Positions 22,565 to 33,360 of a stretch of 64,000 nucleotides of DNA are shown in pieces (the stretch's first letter is position 1; each line of letters starts with the position of its first letter). The stretch comes from Saturnia japonica (Eukaryota; Arthropoda; Insecta; Lepidoptera; Saturniidae). The stretch spans positions 29,022,653 through 29,086,652 of the forward strand of contig CM065304.1 in NCBI GenBank assembly GCA_033032175.1, in the 5' to 3' direction. The notes below the pieces were generated by a model. It was not told where the DNA came from. It did not search any database and was given only the letters and a program-made list of their open reading frames with translations. Both the position numbers and the translations under genes were made by a program.

Positions 22565-23243
22565 TAAATTTCTCAATCAAATATGAAAACAATCGATTAT
22601 TTTTGAACAAAAATCGTATATTAATTAATCGATTTTATTATTTAGAAAAACAATCGATTATCCAAACAACGATTTTTTTTTTGAAATTTACAACCATACT
22701 ATACAACAAAATTTGGAACAAGAATAGGCATTCTCCGTTATGAAAAATATTTTTTGTCTTTTTATTAAAATACATATGTTAACTTAAATTGATTAAGAAA
22801 TTTATGATTCTAAATATTTCATGTTATAATTAAATTTCACAATAAAATATGAAAAGAATCTTTTAAAAAAAAAACCATTATTTTTTGAACAAATATCGAT
22901 TATTAATTAATCGATTTTATTATTTATAATAATAATCGATTACCCAAAAATCGATTTTTTTTTTAGAAATTCACATCCCTGCTGTACAGCAAAATTTGGT
23001 ACAAGAATGGGCATTCTCCGTTATTAACAATACTTTATGTCTTTTTATTGAAATATGTTAATTTAAATTGATTAAGAAAGTTATGATTCTAAATATTTCA
23101 GGTTTTAATTAAATTTCTCTAGAAAATATGAAAAAATTATTTATTTTTTGAAAAAAAAATTAATTATTAATTGATCGATTTTATTATTTTAAAAATAGTC
23201 GATTTTTAAAAAATGATTTTTTTTTAGAAATTCTCATCTCTAT
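22565..23243. repeat. Tandem array, 2.5 copies of about 270 bp, hAT-MITE-like
   Basis: Units start with TAAATTTC at 22565, 22831 and 23110. Each has a palindromic AT core built from AATCGATT/ATCGATTTT and the junction text AAATTCACATCCCT or AAATTCTCATCTCT, which resembles hAT MITE ends. The third unit is cut short. Confidence 0.6.
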
Positions 23244-23313
23244 TAGTTACCCATGGCAAATACCAGATATCGTGTAGAGATGTAACTAATATATTCGTAT
23301 TAGTTATTATTAG

Positions 23314-23673
23314 TGTATTGTTTTAGATGTTTTCTCCCTAGCATGCGGTGTAGGAATTTGGATAGGTATTTTGCCGGCCACTCACCTCGGGCATGCTGAT
23401 GTTGATTTTCGTGGCTTCTATGCACTGCCTATAACGCACTGTTGAAGCACTATGGAACCTCGGGGGTTTGTGAAGTCCGAGCTTAACTATTATTTGATTT
23501 ATTCTTTTAATTTACGACGGAGACGCAATAGTTTTATGCGCTCTGTTAGGCGACACGTTTTTGTATTTTCTGTTTTTTCAACTGTCACTCGTCGCACGTG
23601 AGTTTTTGGTTTTGTTTGTAGATGGCGCTAATTGTGGCCGAGGTAGGAAAAGGAATATATGCATGCTCTAACA
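23314..23673. mobile_element. Solo LTR, copy 2 of the 11344 element
   Basis: 360 bp with the same TGTATTG start and TAACA end as 11344-11716. Flanks ATTAG and TGCCA do not form a target duplication. Confidence 0.65.
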
Positions 23674-24334
23674 TGCCACGGACTAATATAATATGATCCA
23701 CAAATACAGAATAATTGGTTACCAAATATTAGTCTAATAATAGGCACACGATTCATGATCCGCGCGGCGAGTCACCGCAAGTACTTCTCTCTTTGTCCGT
23801 TATAGGAGGGCACATCTTGCGAGTAAGCGAGATAACTACATGATTTGAAACTTCGTATAGAAACGACCGCTGGCTGCAAGCTTATCGTATGCGCAGCTAG
23901 GTATGTATAGTAAAACATCATTATACACGTCGGGCTTCGTATCAAAACTGCAGCGTTGGTAACACAGTAAGCAAGCAATGAGAACAGAATCACTGTATTA
24001 GTCACCGTTTTTAACGAATATCAGCGTATTAGCTAATACGGATATTAGTTAGGTTCACAGATTAGTTTGTAATTTTTGTATTAGGTATCTATGAGTATTT
24101 CGTATTATATTAGCGATTTCTTGAGTTCCTTGTAACTAGCTGCGATTACATACATGTTATCGTATATATATATATATATATTTTGGAGAATTTCAAATGT
24201 AAATATTTATTATTTTATGTTATGAATCAACTAAAAAATCAATCGATTGACGTTTTTAATTGACATATGTATATAAAAATCTATAATTGTAGTACATGAC
24301 ATGGTGATATTTTTTAACATAATATATTTTAATA
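23674..24334. other. Intergenic, with a (TA)n run
   Basis: (TA)n at about 24163-24181. No gene or family recognised. Confidence 0.35.
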
Positions 24335-25637
24335 CAAGGTGTCCAGAAAGGGTATCGGGTATTTGTAAGTTCAATGAAACAAAAATTATTTGTATGCAAT
24401 AAAAAAGTTTATTGTTTATTATTAGCATATGAATTGAAGAATTATTTGGAAAAGATGATGTTATCCAAATGATGACCGTTACGTTGCTGGCACTCTTCTA
24501 AACGGAAACGAAGATTGGCGACAACACGTTGACACATAGCTATCGATATTGCTGCCATTTCTGACCTGATGTTTTGCTTTAACTGGGTTAGATTCGTCGG
24601 ATTGTTTTGATAAACCTTACTTTTAAGGTATCCCCATGCAAAATAGTCAAGCGGGCTAAGGTCGGGGCTTCTGGGAGGCCAGTTGATGTTACCCCTTCGC
24701 GAAATGACTTTATTAGGGAATAATTCGTTAACAACTTCCATTGAGTCATTTGAGGTATGGCAAGTGGTCCCATCTTGCTGGAACCACGTTCTTGAGTGGA
24801 AACCTGCAAACTCCTGCAACTCTGGGACCAAAAAATTTCGCAACATATCGCAATAACGGTCACTATTCACATTAATTGCTCGGCCTCGTTGATCTTCATG
24901 AAAATAAGGACCAATCATGCCTTTAGCAGACATAGCGGCCCAAACAACGACCTTTGGGCTATGCAGGGGTCGTTCATGCTTTCGTGTCGGATTCTCCACT
25001 GCCCAGTACCGACAATTCTGCTTATTAACATGACCATTCAGGTGAAAATTTGCTTCGTCACTGAACAGTATGTTGTTAAAGTTGTTAAATCGCTGCAGCA
25101 TTTCGTTCGCAAAATTCAGTCGATTAGCATAGTCCGTATCCTTCAATTCTTGAACCAATTGAATTTTATAGGCTTTTAGATGTAAGTCTTTCTTTAAAAT
25201 CTAATGTAAAGACGATTTTTTGATGTTCAACGCTTGGCTTCGCTTTCGGATGGATAAAGACGGATTTTGACGAACCGACGCCTCAACTTCTTCAATTGTT
25301 TCTTCATCGCGAACTGAACGAGGACGATCAGAGTTTTGAATTTTAACTGTCGCACCTGTATTCTCGAACATCCTGATCCATTTCCTAATGCTATCGTCAC
25401 TTGGCGCGTGGCGTGTACGATATTCCGCACGATAGAGACGTTGAGCAGTCACTATTGAATCACCATTACGATAATACGCTCGTACGCAAAATGCGCGATG
25501 CGTCCCCGAGTACTGTTCCATCGTGACTAAAACTCCACAAAATGGCGGACGCCACGAACCCCTCCCCGCACCCTTTAGACGCCCCGTTTCGAATATGGCG
25601 CGAAAACAAATACCCGATACCCTTTCTGGACACCTTG
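24335..25637 (-). mobile_element. Tc1/mariner-superfamily transposon, copy 1, complete
   Basis: 1303 bp with identical 32-bp terminal inverted repeats beginning CAAGGTGTCCAGAAAGGG, flanked by TA at 24333-24334 and 25638-25639, the expected target duplication. Nearly identical to 46052-47353. Confidence 0.9.
24442..25521 (-). pseudogene. Tc1/mariner-like transposase, one premature stop
   Basis: Starts MEQYSGTHRAF at 25521. The N-terminal half is a helix-turn-helix DNA-binding region (DUF4817-like, RKWIRMFENTGATVKI). The catalytic Asp residues lie in DEANFHLNG, QQDGTTCH and RSPDLSPLDYF; the second and third are separated by 36 residues, so it is neither classic mariner D34D nor Tc1 D34E. A TAG replaces a Ser codon near 25203. 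Otherwise the frame is open to the C-terminal NIIFSK at 24442. It cuts and pastes DNA at TA sites if intact. This copy cannot make a full protein. Confidence 0.85.
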
Positions 25638-25659
25638 TATAACAAAGATTTTGACCGTA

Positions 25660-26185
25660 ACGACAGTCCGTATAATAGAATTGACGTGTCTGTTTGTAAT
25701 GTCAAAATAACAGTTTTTTTTACTAAATGCATATTAAAGTATATACGATACCTATAATAAAAAACCCATTTTTAAAAATTTTGTCTGTCTGTTTGTTCTG
25801 GGTAATCTCCAAAACGGTTGGACCGATTTCAACAGGACTTTCACTGGTAGATAGATGATTTTATAGAAAGTAACTTAGGCTACCTTTATTTTAGAAAAAG
25901 AATTAGGGATCCGCAATAATAAAAACAACAACTGGTCATGGCGAATCAATTTGGGCGTTTAAAATGGCTTATGCTGAGTAAACTACAGAGATACAGCAAA
26001 TTAACGTACTAAATAATTGTAGACATTAAAAATACCTATAACAAGTCAGGGAGAGTATACGTCTATCTTCTAAGGAACATCGACAATAAGCATTATTGTC
26101 TTTAAAATAGTCGGGAGCGGGGGAGCAAGATTCGCGTGGGCATTCTGTAGTCCACGTGAGCGAAGCCGCAGGCACAGCTAGTTTA
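25660..26185 (-). repeat. Dispersed repeat family A, copy 3 (reverse)
   Basis: Full-length reverse copy. It ends in plus orientation with GCAGGCACAGCTAGT. The CTAGT end and the GTGGGC...CCACG hairpin just before it resemble non-autonomous Helitron 3' ends, but this is suggestive only. Confidence 0.7.
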
Positions 26186-26885
26186 TTAATACGAAAGAAA
26201 ATTTGACCACTTTTTCATTTATGTTATTTAATAAGCATACGGATAATATTAATAAATATTCACAACAATCTTTTATTTCATACAAGCATCCTATAAGTAT
26301 AGAAAATACTGAGAATAGATTCGCATAATATCAGTATTAGATTCAAGTAGGTAGCGAATATTGAATCGGTGACTAATATTTGACTAATACCAAATAATAG
26401 GTACGGGAACCTAATACGCGTTAACTAATATATTCCATATTAGTAATACCAAAATATCAGCCTAATATAACACCTCTAATATCGTGTAAGTTTCGATACT
26501 TTTAAAATTTTACATACAGAGAACCTACTCAATACTCATTCTTAGGCTACAGCAATTTACTTGCCTCGCCTTCCAAAAATAAAGAAATAAGTTTCTATGA
26601 AATTTAGACTACATTTTGTCGCTTTAACGTGATGGCGTATATAAATTTTTGTTAATTTTGACACCGCAATTCAGAAATATTACTTTATTTGTACGGAGCC
26701 ATCTATTGTGAACGAAAAAAATAATTTTAGAATATCTAAAAATAAATAACATCAACAGGTGGCGGCAATAGGGTAAAAAAAATTGTCTGCGTGTATAATT
26801 ATTTTGTTAAATGTATTGTTAGTCCAACTATTTAATATTAAACGGACAAGATTAAAACATATTTTTGACACCCTTCAAATTTTCT
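26186..26885. other. AT-rich stretch, no gene recognised
   Basis: Contains many short ATTAGTAAT/TAATACTA-type words between 26330 and 26480. No ORF of interest. Confidence 0.3.
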
Positions 26886-26894
26886 ACATCTATA

Positions 26895-27015
26895 TCCATA
26901 CTAATATTATAAATGCGAAAGTAACTCTGTCTGTCTTTCTGCCTGTTATATTTTCACGCCTAAACTGATGAACCAATTATGACGAATTTTGGTATAGGGA
27001 TAAAGGAAATAGGGT
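26895..27015 (+). repeat. Short dispersed repeat fragment
   Basis: Text TACTAATATTATAAATGCG followed by TCTGTCTGTC and ATGAACCAATTATGACG is the common insect retroposon-tail pattern. Exact family unknown. Confidence 0.45.
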
Positions 27016-27100
27016 ATTTTTTATAGCGAAAATAAAACTCTAAAGGTTAAAAATACGGGATGATAGTTTGTACATGCACAAAGGAACAAGGAACACTAAC

Positions 27101-27134
27101 GCGCATGCGCGGTAATGTCGGTTGCCACGGCAAC
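27101..27134. promoter_or_regulatory. Composite NRF-1/Ewg palindrome and RFX X-box
   Basis: GCGCATGCGC at 27101-27110 is a perfect NRF-1 core. GTTGCCACGGCAAC at 27121-27134 is an RFX X-box palindrome, one base from the ideal GTTGCCATGGCAAC. They lie 10 bp apart in AT-rich DNA. No gene start was found beside them. Confidence 0.4.
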
Positions 27135-27164
27135 TGGTTGTTGATTTATTGACATTGTTACCTA

Positions 27165-27690
27165 TACAATTAATAAAATTGAAGTCTGTTTGTAATGTCA
27201 AAATAACAGTTTTTTACTAAATCCATATCAAAGTATATACGATACCTATAAAAAAAGCCTATTTTTAAAATTTTGGTATGTCTGCCAGTCTTTCTGTCTG
27301 TCTGTCTGTTTGTTCCGGGTAATCTCCAAAACAGTGGGACCAATTTTGACGGAACTTTCACTGGTAGATAGCTGATAATATAGGGAGTAACTTAGACTAC
27401 TTTTATTTTAGAAAAATATTAGGGGTCCGCACAAATAAATAAACTGGTCATGGTGAATCAAATCGGGCGTTTAAATGGCTTATGTTGAGTAAACCATAAG
27501 AGATATAGCAAATTAATGTACTACATAATTATAGGCATTAGAAAGACCTACAAAAAAGTCCGGGATAGTATATGTCTATCTTCAAAGGAACACCCACAAT
27601 AAATTTTTTTTCTTTAAAATAGCTGGGAGCGGGGAGCAAGATTCGCGCGGGCATTCTGTAGTCCACGTGAGCACATCTAATTATATTATA
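27165..27690 (-). repeat. Dispersed repeat family A, copy 4 (reverse)
   Basis: Reverse copy with the same GTCAAAATAACAG to GGGGAGCAAGATTCGCG span. It diverges after CCACGTGAGC. Confidence 0.7.
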
Positions 27691-28529
27691 AATGCGGATG
27701 TTGGGATGTTTAACTGTCAAACGACTGGAATAATAAGAATGGATTTTTGCATAGAGGTACGTTATCTCAAAGAAATGGGCATAACATAGTTTTTAACCTG
27801 ATTTAGAAAAAATAATTATGCATAGCGAAGTGGACCGGTAACAGCCAGTGAGTATATAAATATGTTTACAATGTATACAATTTTTTTACTTTCCAAGCTT
27901 TCCTGGATATAAGTTTTTAAGATACCACGCGAAGCTCGATCGACTACATATTAAATTTAATAATACGGCTTACGTTTTATTATTTTAAAAATCTTTATAT
28001 ATATAAAAATCTTGTGTCACGATGTATGTTGCCAATAAACTCCAAAACTACTGAACCGATTTCAATCAAATTTCACATGTACCCGTATTTTGGTCTAACT
28101 TACTGGATAGGATAGTTATCATCTCAATTATTTGCTTATGTCGTGAATGTAAACGTATAAAATGTATCAATTAATTGTTTCTTAAGCAAGTGTTTATTTA
28201 CTGTTTAGTTTTATGAAGTTATCATAGATGGCGGTGCACGTTGATTCATTGATAAAATTCTTCAATATTGTTTGACATCTAGGTTGCAAATACACCCAAT
28301 AGATGGCGCTTCACATTCAAATTCTATTACTTTATTTCACCTAATATTTATTTACGTTCACGATATAACCGTATTATTTTAATGGTATGTGACTGATATT
28401 TTTATATTATACTGCGTATTATGTTACAATATTATTACCATTAATACCAAAAAATAATGTGTACTATTTTTGTTAGAGAATTATTAAAGTCTTGGCGACA
28501 AATTTTAATCAAAGTTTCAAGATCTGGCC
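27691..28529. other. Repeat-rich intergenic stretch
   Basis: Around 28000-28100 the text CAAAACTACTGAACCGATTT is a common insect transposon-tail pattern. No coding signal. Confidence 0.35.
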
Positions 28530-28721
28530 ATCAAATTCTATCGAGCTGACGTCTCTGGTTTGAATGTCCAAAGCTTTGGTATCTCATTCGTTCTCGAGAC
28601 CTCCTCTGAGCGTAAACAAAGCTCCCTCTCGAACCATCGAGACTCACTATTTCGAACAATCGATCAGTCGATTCTTCTCGAAGCATGCGAACTAGAACGT
28701 TCGGGAAATTCAAGGTTCAGG

Positions 28722-28751
28722 TATAAATACTAGCGCCGAGTGTCACTGCAG
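28722..28751 (+). promoter_or_regulatory. TATA half of the large Helitron promoter, split by a LINE
   Basis: TATAAATA at 28722-28729. The matching initiator TCAGTT is at 29845-29850 on the far side of the LINE. Removing the LINE and one copy of the degenerate target duplication puts them about 31 bp apart. Confidence 0.45.
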
Positions 28752-29833
28752 ATAATCGCCCGATTGCATCCTCTGTTATGTGCTGCAAGCAAAATGTCTA
28801 CGAGACACAAGCTTACGCTCTACAAGATGTGTATCCGATCGATTATGACATGTAGCTGCGTTGTGTTCGCACATATGCCAAGATATAATTGGGATCGTTT
28901 ACAAACCATCCAGAATAGGTTTCTTCACCGCCTTACCAGCGCCCCTTGGTATGTTCATGTTGGAAGATCTCCATAGAGATATGGACCTTCCTTCGATACA
29001 TGCTTATGCCAAACACCTTTCTCGCTCTTATTTCGACACCGCGTCGAACCACGCGAATCCTTTAATCAAAGCGGCAGCTTCATATGTTCCCGACCCCAAT
29101 GCCTGCCGGAGTAAACGTCGGCCGCGTAATATCTTCACTGACCCGCTCGACTAAATCGAAACAGCAAACACGTTCTATTCCACCGCCTCTCCAAACAGAG
29201 CGTGCCACCGCCCACGCCCGTGTAACCACCGTTCTCTCCGCAGAGGACGGGCGGTCAACTTCGCTCGCGCACACCCGTCACTCTCTAGCGGCAACCCAAG
29301 CCTAGGTCCGTTCCTCGGTGTGAAGCCCTTGGGTTAGGCAGCCGCCCGTGCGATACAAGTGCAACACTTAGCTACCCACATACAACATTACACACGTATG
29401 AACACACACACGTGCACACCACACAGGGACATAGGTTCTGTAAGGGACCTTTTTTTTTCTTTTTTTGCGCTAGTTAGACTAATGCGCTAGTTAGTGGCAG
29501 AAAAACCATTCCGATTACTAAATTCACATACGCATGGTCCCCTCCTTCCTCCCAGGGGGAGGGGAACGTGCATATGAGTATGTGTTAGTTAGTTCGAATT
29601 CTCTTAGGATAAGGGAATTAGATAGATCGCGACCTTTTCGCATTCGCGACGATCGCCCGAGCCGAGGTTCGGCTACTCTGGCACCCTCGTGCGCGTCGTC
29701 TCAAACTTTCGCGGCTGAGTGCCCTACGCGCTCGCCCCCAAGTCCGGTGAAGCTGTAGAAGCCGCAACGGCTCTGTTTTTGGATAGGGGCCTAAGACTAA
29801 CAGTGTAGTCAGTTAAAAAAAAAAAAAAAAAAA
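28752..29833 (+). mobile_element. Jockey-clade LINE, 5' truncated, with poly(A)
   Basis: Contains the C-terminal end of the reverse-transcriptase ORF (HKLTLYKMCIRSIMT, MEDLHRDMDLPSIHAYAKHL type), a 3' UTR and a 17-A tail at 29817-29833 preceded by ACAGTGTAGTCAGTT. The same family as 59383-62986. Flanks GTCACTGCAG and GTTACCGTAG match at 7 of 10 bases and may be a worn target duplication. Confidence 0.75.
28754..29154 (+). pseudogene. Jockey LINE ORF2 C-terminal fragment
   Basis: Two frames are needed: one ends in PWYVHVGRSP near 28976, the other resumes at EDLHRDMDLPSIH and ends after IFTDPLD at 29154. No polymerase motifs remain. Confidence 0.65.
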
Positions 29834-29843
29834 GTTACCGTAG

Positions 29844-29850
29844 TTCAGTT
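29844..29850 (+). promoter_or_regulatory. Initiator half of the large Helitron promoter
   Basis: TTCAGTT, an arthropod initiator, placed just after the LINE tail and the putative target duplicate. Confidence 0.4.
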
Positions 29851-30375
29851 CCTTTTTAAACGAGAGAATTAATACTATCTCCCGGAAAGTGATAGTCTCA
29901 ATAAAATCTCAGTGCAAGTCTTAGTACTACTCTCTGCGTCAGTCTCTACGTAAATATACCTGTGCATTTACCAAGTATATAACCTCTTCAAGTATCAATC
30001 AGTGTAAAATCATAACTTTATACACATGTAAGTATTTTTTGCTTGCATTTTATTTTATTTTCTTCATGAGTGTAAATTTCGCAGACATAAATTATTTTTT
30101 TAATAATAAATATAAATAAATAAATAAACAAATGAAAATAAAATAAACGTACTTATGAATAAATGATTTAACTTTATAAACGTGCATTTTTTCTTTTTAA
30201 CTTATTAATATTTTAACAATTTTCTTTTCAATCATAAAAATTAATTATTGTCAGCCAGATTTTTATGTTGATTTTTTAATCTGATAATTGTTAATTATTC
30301 CATTCATTAATTTCGATCTAATTTATTAATTTATTTCAATTATAAATATTTTCAATTTCTGAATAATTCCGCGGA
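29851..30375 (+). other. Helitron 5' untranslated region
   Basis: Non-coding. ACATGTAAGT at about 30024 would serve as a donor and could mark a 5' UTR intron. No acceptor was fixed. Confidence 0.3.
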
Positions 30376-31470
30376 AAAAATCTAACCTCGACAATGCGTG
30401 TAGCAGAAAGGCACGACTCCAGCGTGCTCTGAGAGCTCGAGAATCAGAGGAAGAAACTGCAGCAGGAAATGCAGCTCAACGAATTAGAACAACAGAAATT
30501 CGTAGACAAGAATCTCAAGAACAGCGTGATAAACGCCTGCGACAAAATATATTAAGGACAAGAACTGCGCGACAACCGAATATAGCCAGATTTAGAGAAC
30601 TCGAAAGAACGAGGCAACATACCAGTCGCACATTAACACCTGCATCATTCTTTCGCCTTGCGTTCGAGTATGAACCAGACATTAATTACTCTGCACATTC
30701 GAAGATTACAATTGGTGCGATGGATAAAATATGCCAATATTGCCAAGCGTTGAAATTCCGAAATTTAACAACCGGTATGTGTTGTGCATCAGGAAAAATT
30801 GTACTGCCACCTCTTCCTACTCCACCGGAACCTTTGAAATCACTTCTTGCTGGCGAATCAGACGATTCAAAATTATTATTACGTATGATACGTAAATTTA
30901 ATTCTTGCTTTCAAATTACATCTTTTGGTGCAACTAAAATTTGCGATTTAACATCTGATGGACGTAATTTTGTAACGACATTCAAAATCCAAGGCCAAGT
31001 GTAAAATAAGATTGGGTCACTAATGCCGATGCCTGATGAGGATTCAAAGTTTCTTCAAATTTATTTTATGGGCAGTTGTGAGGAACGTGTGATAACTAGG
31101 TGCCTGCATAATTTTATAGAAAAAGCAGAAGAAAGAGCAATTGTGGAATCATTGGAAGTTTTCGAAAATTATAATCATCTTATTCAGTTATTTATAAGAG
31201 TATCGCCACAATTGATAAGTGACAAATGTCAAATTGTCATCAAAGCCGACAAAGTACCATCTGGGGAAAATGCTGGCAGGTTCAACGCACCAACTGTAGA
31301 TGAAGTTGCTATTATTATGGTTGGTGATCCATCTAACAAAAGAGACATTAGAATCACACGTCTAGATAGAACTGTTAATGTAATTTCAGATGTACATCGT
31401 TCATATGACGCACTTCAGTATCCTTTGATATTCTGGCAAGGGCAAGATGTATTCATCTGAAATTAATACA

Positions 31471-31545
31471 TCCATGGACCATGTGGTAATTTTAACATGA
31501 CGTCGCCATGCATGGAGAATGGAAAATGTAAGAAACGTTTCCCAA
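31471..31545 (+). repeat. Internal 75-bp duplication within the Helitron (copy 1)
   Basis: Matches 31955-32029 with one mismatch seen. It encodes the [17 protein letters not shown] segment out of its normal place. Confidence 0.85.
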
Positions 31546-31954
31546 TACCACATCAACATCAAACAGCGTAATCCAGCCACTGGTAATGAAACAAATAGAA
31601 ACGTTAGTTCAATGAACTACTATGCACACCGATTGATGATTAGATTTAATCAAGACAATTATATCTTCCGATATCGTCAGCTGTACCATAAATACGTTGC
31701 CGATTTGTACGCTAAGATCGAAAGTGAACGTTTACGATTAATTAGATTCAATCAGGCTAAATTACGATCTGAGGAATACATCCATTTACGAATGCTATTA
31801 TCGGAAACGTCGAAGAGAACTTAAGCACCAATGATATTGGAACTGTATTTATTTTGGCCTCAAGTTACAAAGGCAGTCCACGGAATATGCAAGAATACAT
31901 ACAAGATGCGATGACTTACGTACGTCATTATGGTCGTTGTTACTAGTCAGATGA

Positions 31955-32029
31955 TCCATGGACCATGTGGTAATTTTAACATGACGTCGCCATGCATGGA
32001 GAATGGAAAATGTAAAAAACGTTTCCCAA
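31955..32029 (+). repeat. Internal 75-bp duplication within the Helitron (copy 2, expected place)
   Basis: Followed in frame by the rest of the Rep C-terminal part, so this is the original position. Confidence 0.8.
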
Positions 32030-32663
32030 AACCATTTACGAATGATACTATTACGGATATCGATGGTTATCCATTGTATCGCCGTAGAGACACTAACCAT
32101 GGTGGCCGCACATTTTATATGCAAATGTCAAATTCTACAAATCAAGTTGAAATTGATAATCGGTGGGTAGTCCCATACTCACCACTGCTTTCGAAAACGT
32201 ATAAGGCTCATATTAATGTCGAGTTTTGTAGTTCCGTGAAATCCGTTAAGTACATTTGCAAATATGTTAATAAAGGTAGTGATCTAGCCGTATTTGAAGT
32301 ACAAAATATTAACCGAAATGACGAAATGACACAATACCAAATGGGGAGATATATTAGTAGTAACCAGGCTATCTGGCATATTTTTAGTTTTCCCATACAC
32401 GAAAGAGATCCTGCTGTCCAGCATCTTGCAGTACATCTCGAAAATGATCAGCGAGTATATTTTACTTAAAAAAAAATTGTCCAAAAAGCACTTGATCCAC
32501 CAAAGACGACTTTAACTGAATTTTTTGCATTGTGTCAAAAATCTGATGAGTTTCGCCAATTCGCAAAAACATTATTGTACACCGAAGTTCCACGCTATTT
32601 TACCTGGAATAAAGTAGGCAAAAAATGAGAACCACGTAAAAAAGGAACACCACATCCATCAAT

Positions 32664-32874
32664 ACCAGTATAGCGACATCTACATAGCGACATCTATCGA
32701 GCCACATACGACGCATCCTACATCGCGCTATAGAATTTAACTCTTCAATTGAGTATATATACAAGAACCCGACTACAACCGTTGGCAGCTGCCCGCCAGA
32801 CATAACACCCGTCTGGTCGGAAGATCCTCCCTTTGCAATAGTTCTTCTACACAACGTTTATTTAAAGCCAAGAC
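32664..32874. mobile_element. Unclassified insertion of about 210 bp in the Helitron
   Basis: Interrupts the frame between RKKGTPHPSIP and the TLGQLYTVHP stretch. It begins with a doubled TAGCGACATCTA word and holds a TATATATA box near 32752, which could be an LTR fragment. No clear target duplication. Confidence 0.5.
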
Positions 32875-33360
32875 ATTGGGACAACTTTACACTGTACATC
32901 CAAAACAACGTGAATGTTTCTTTTTGCGTTTGTTGTTGGTAAATGTTCCTGGACCAACATCTTTTGAATATTTGCGCATAGTTAATGGTCGAATGCTTAA
33001 TACATATCAAGAAGCATGTTGTGAATTGAAATTACTGGAGGTAGACAATCATTGGGATTTGACACTTGCTGATGCAGCGTTAACATTCACACCAAATAGT
33101 ATGCGTCAACTATTTTCAATAATTTTGACGACATGTTATCCAACAAATTCATTGACTTTATGGGAAAAATATAAAAATTATATGACTGAAGACATCATGT
33201 ATCGAGCCAAACAAACTAACCAATGTCCAAATCTAGATCTCACACCAGAGATGTACACATTGGTGTTGATTGAAGATTTATGTATTTTAATTTCAAATTT
33301 ACCACTTAGTCATTATGGTATGACATCACCTAATCGTCCACTGATTTACTTGACACAGAT

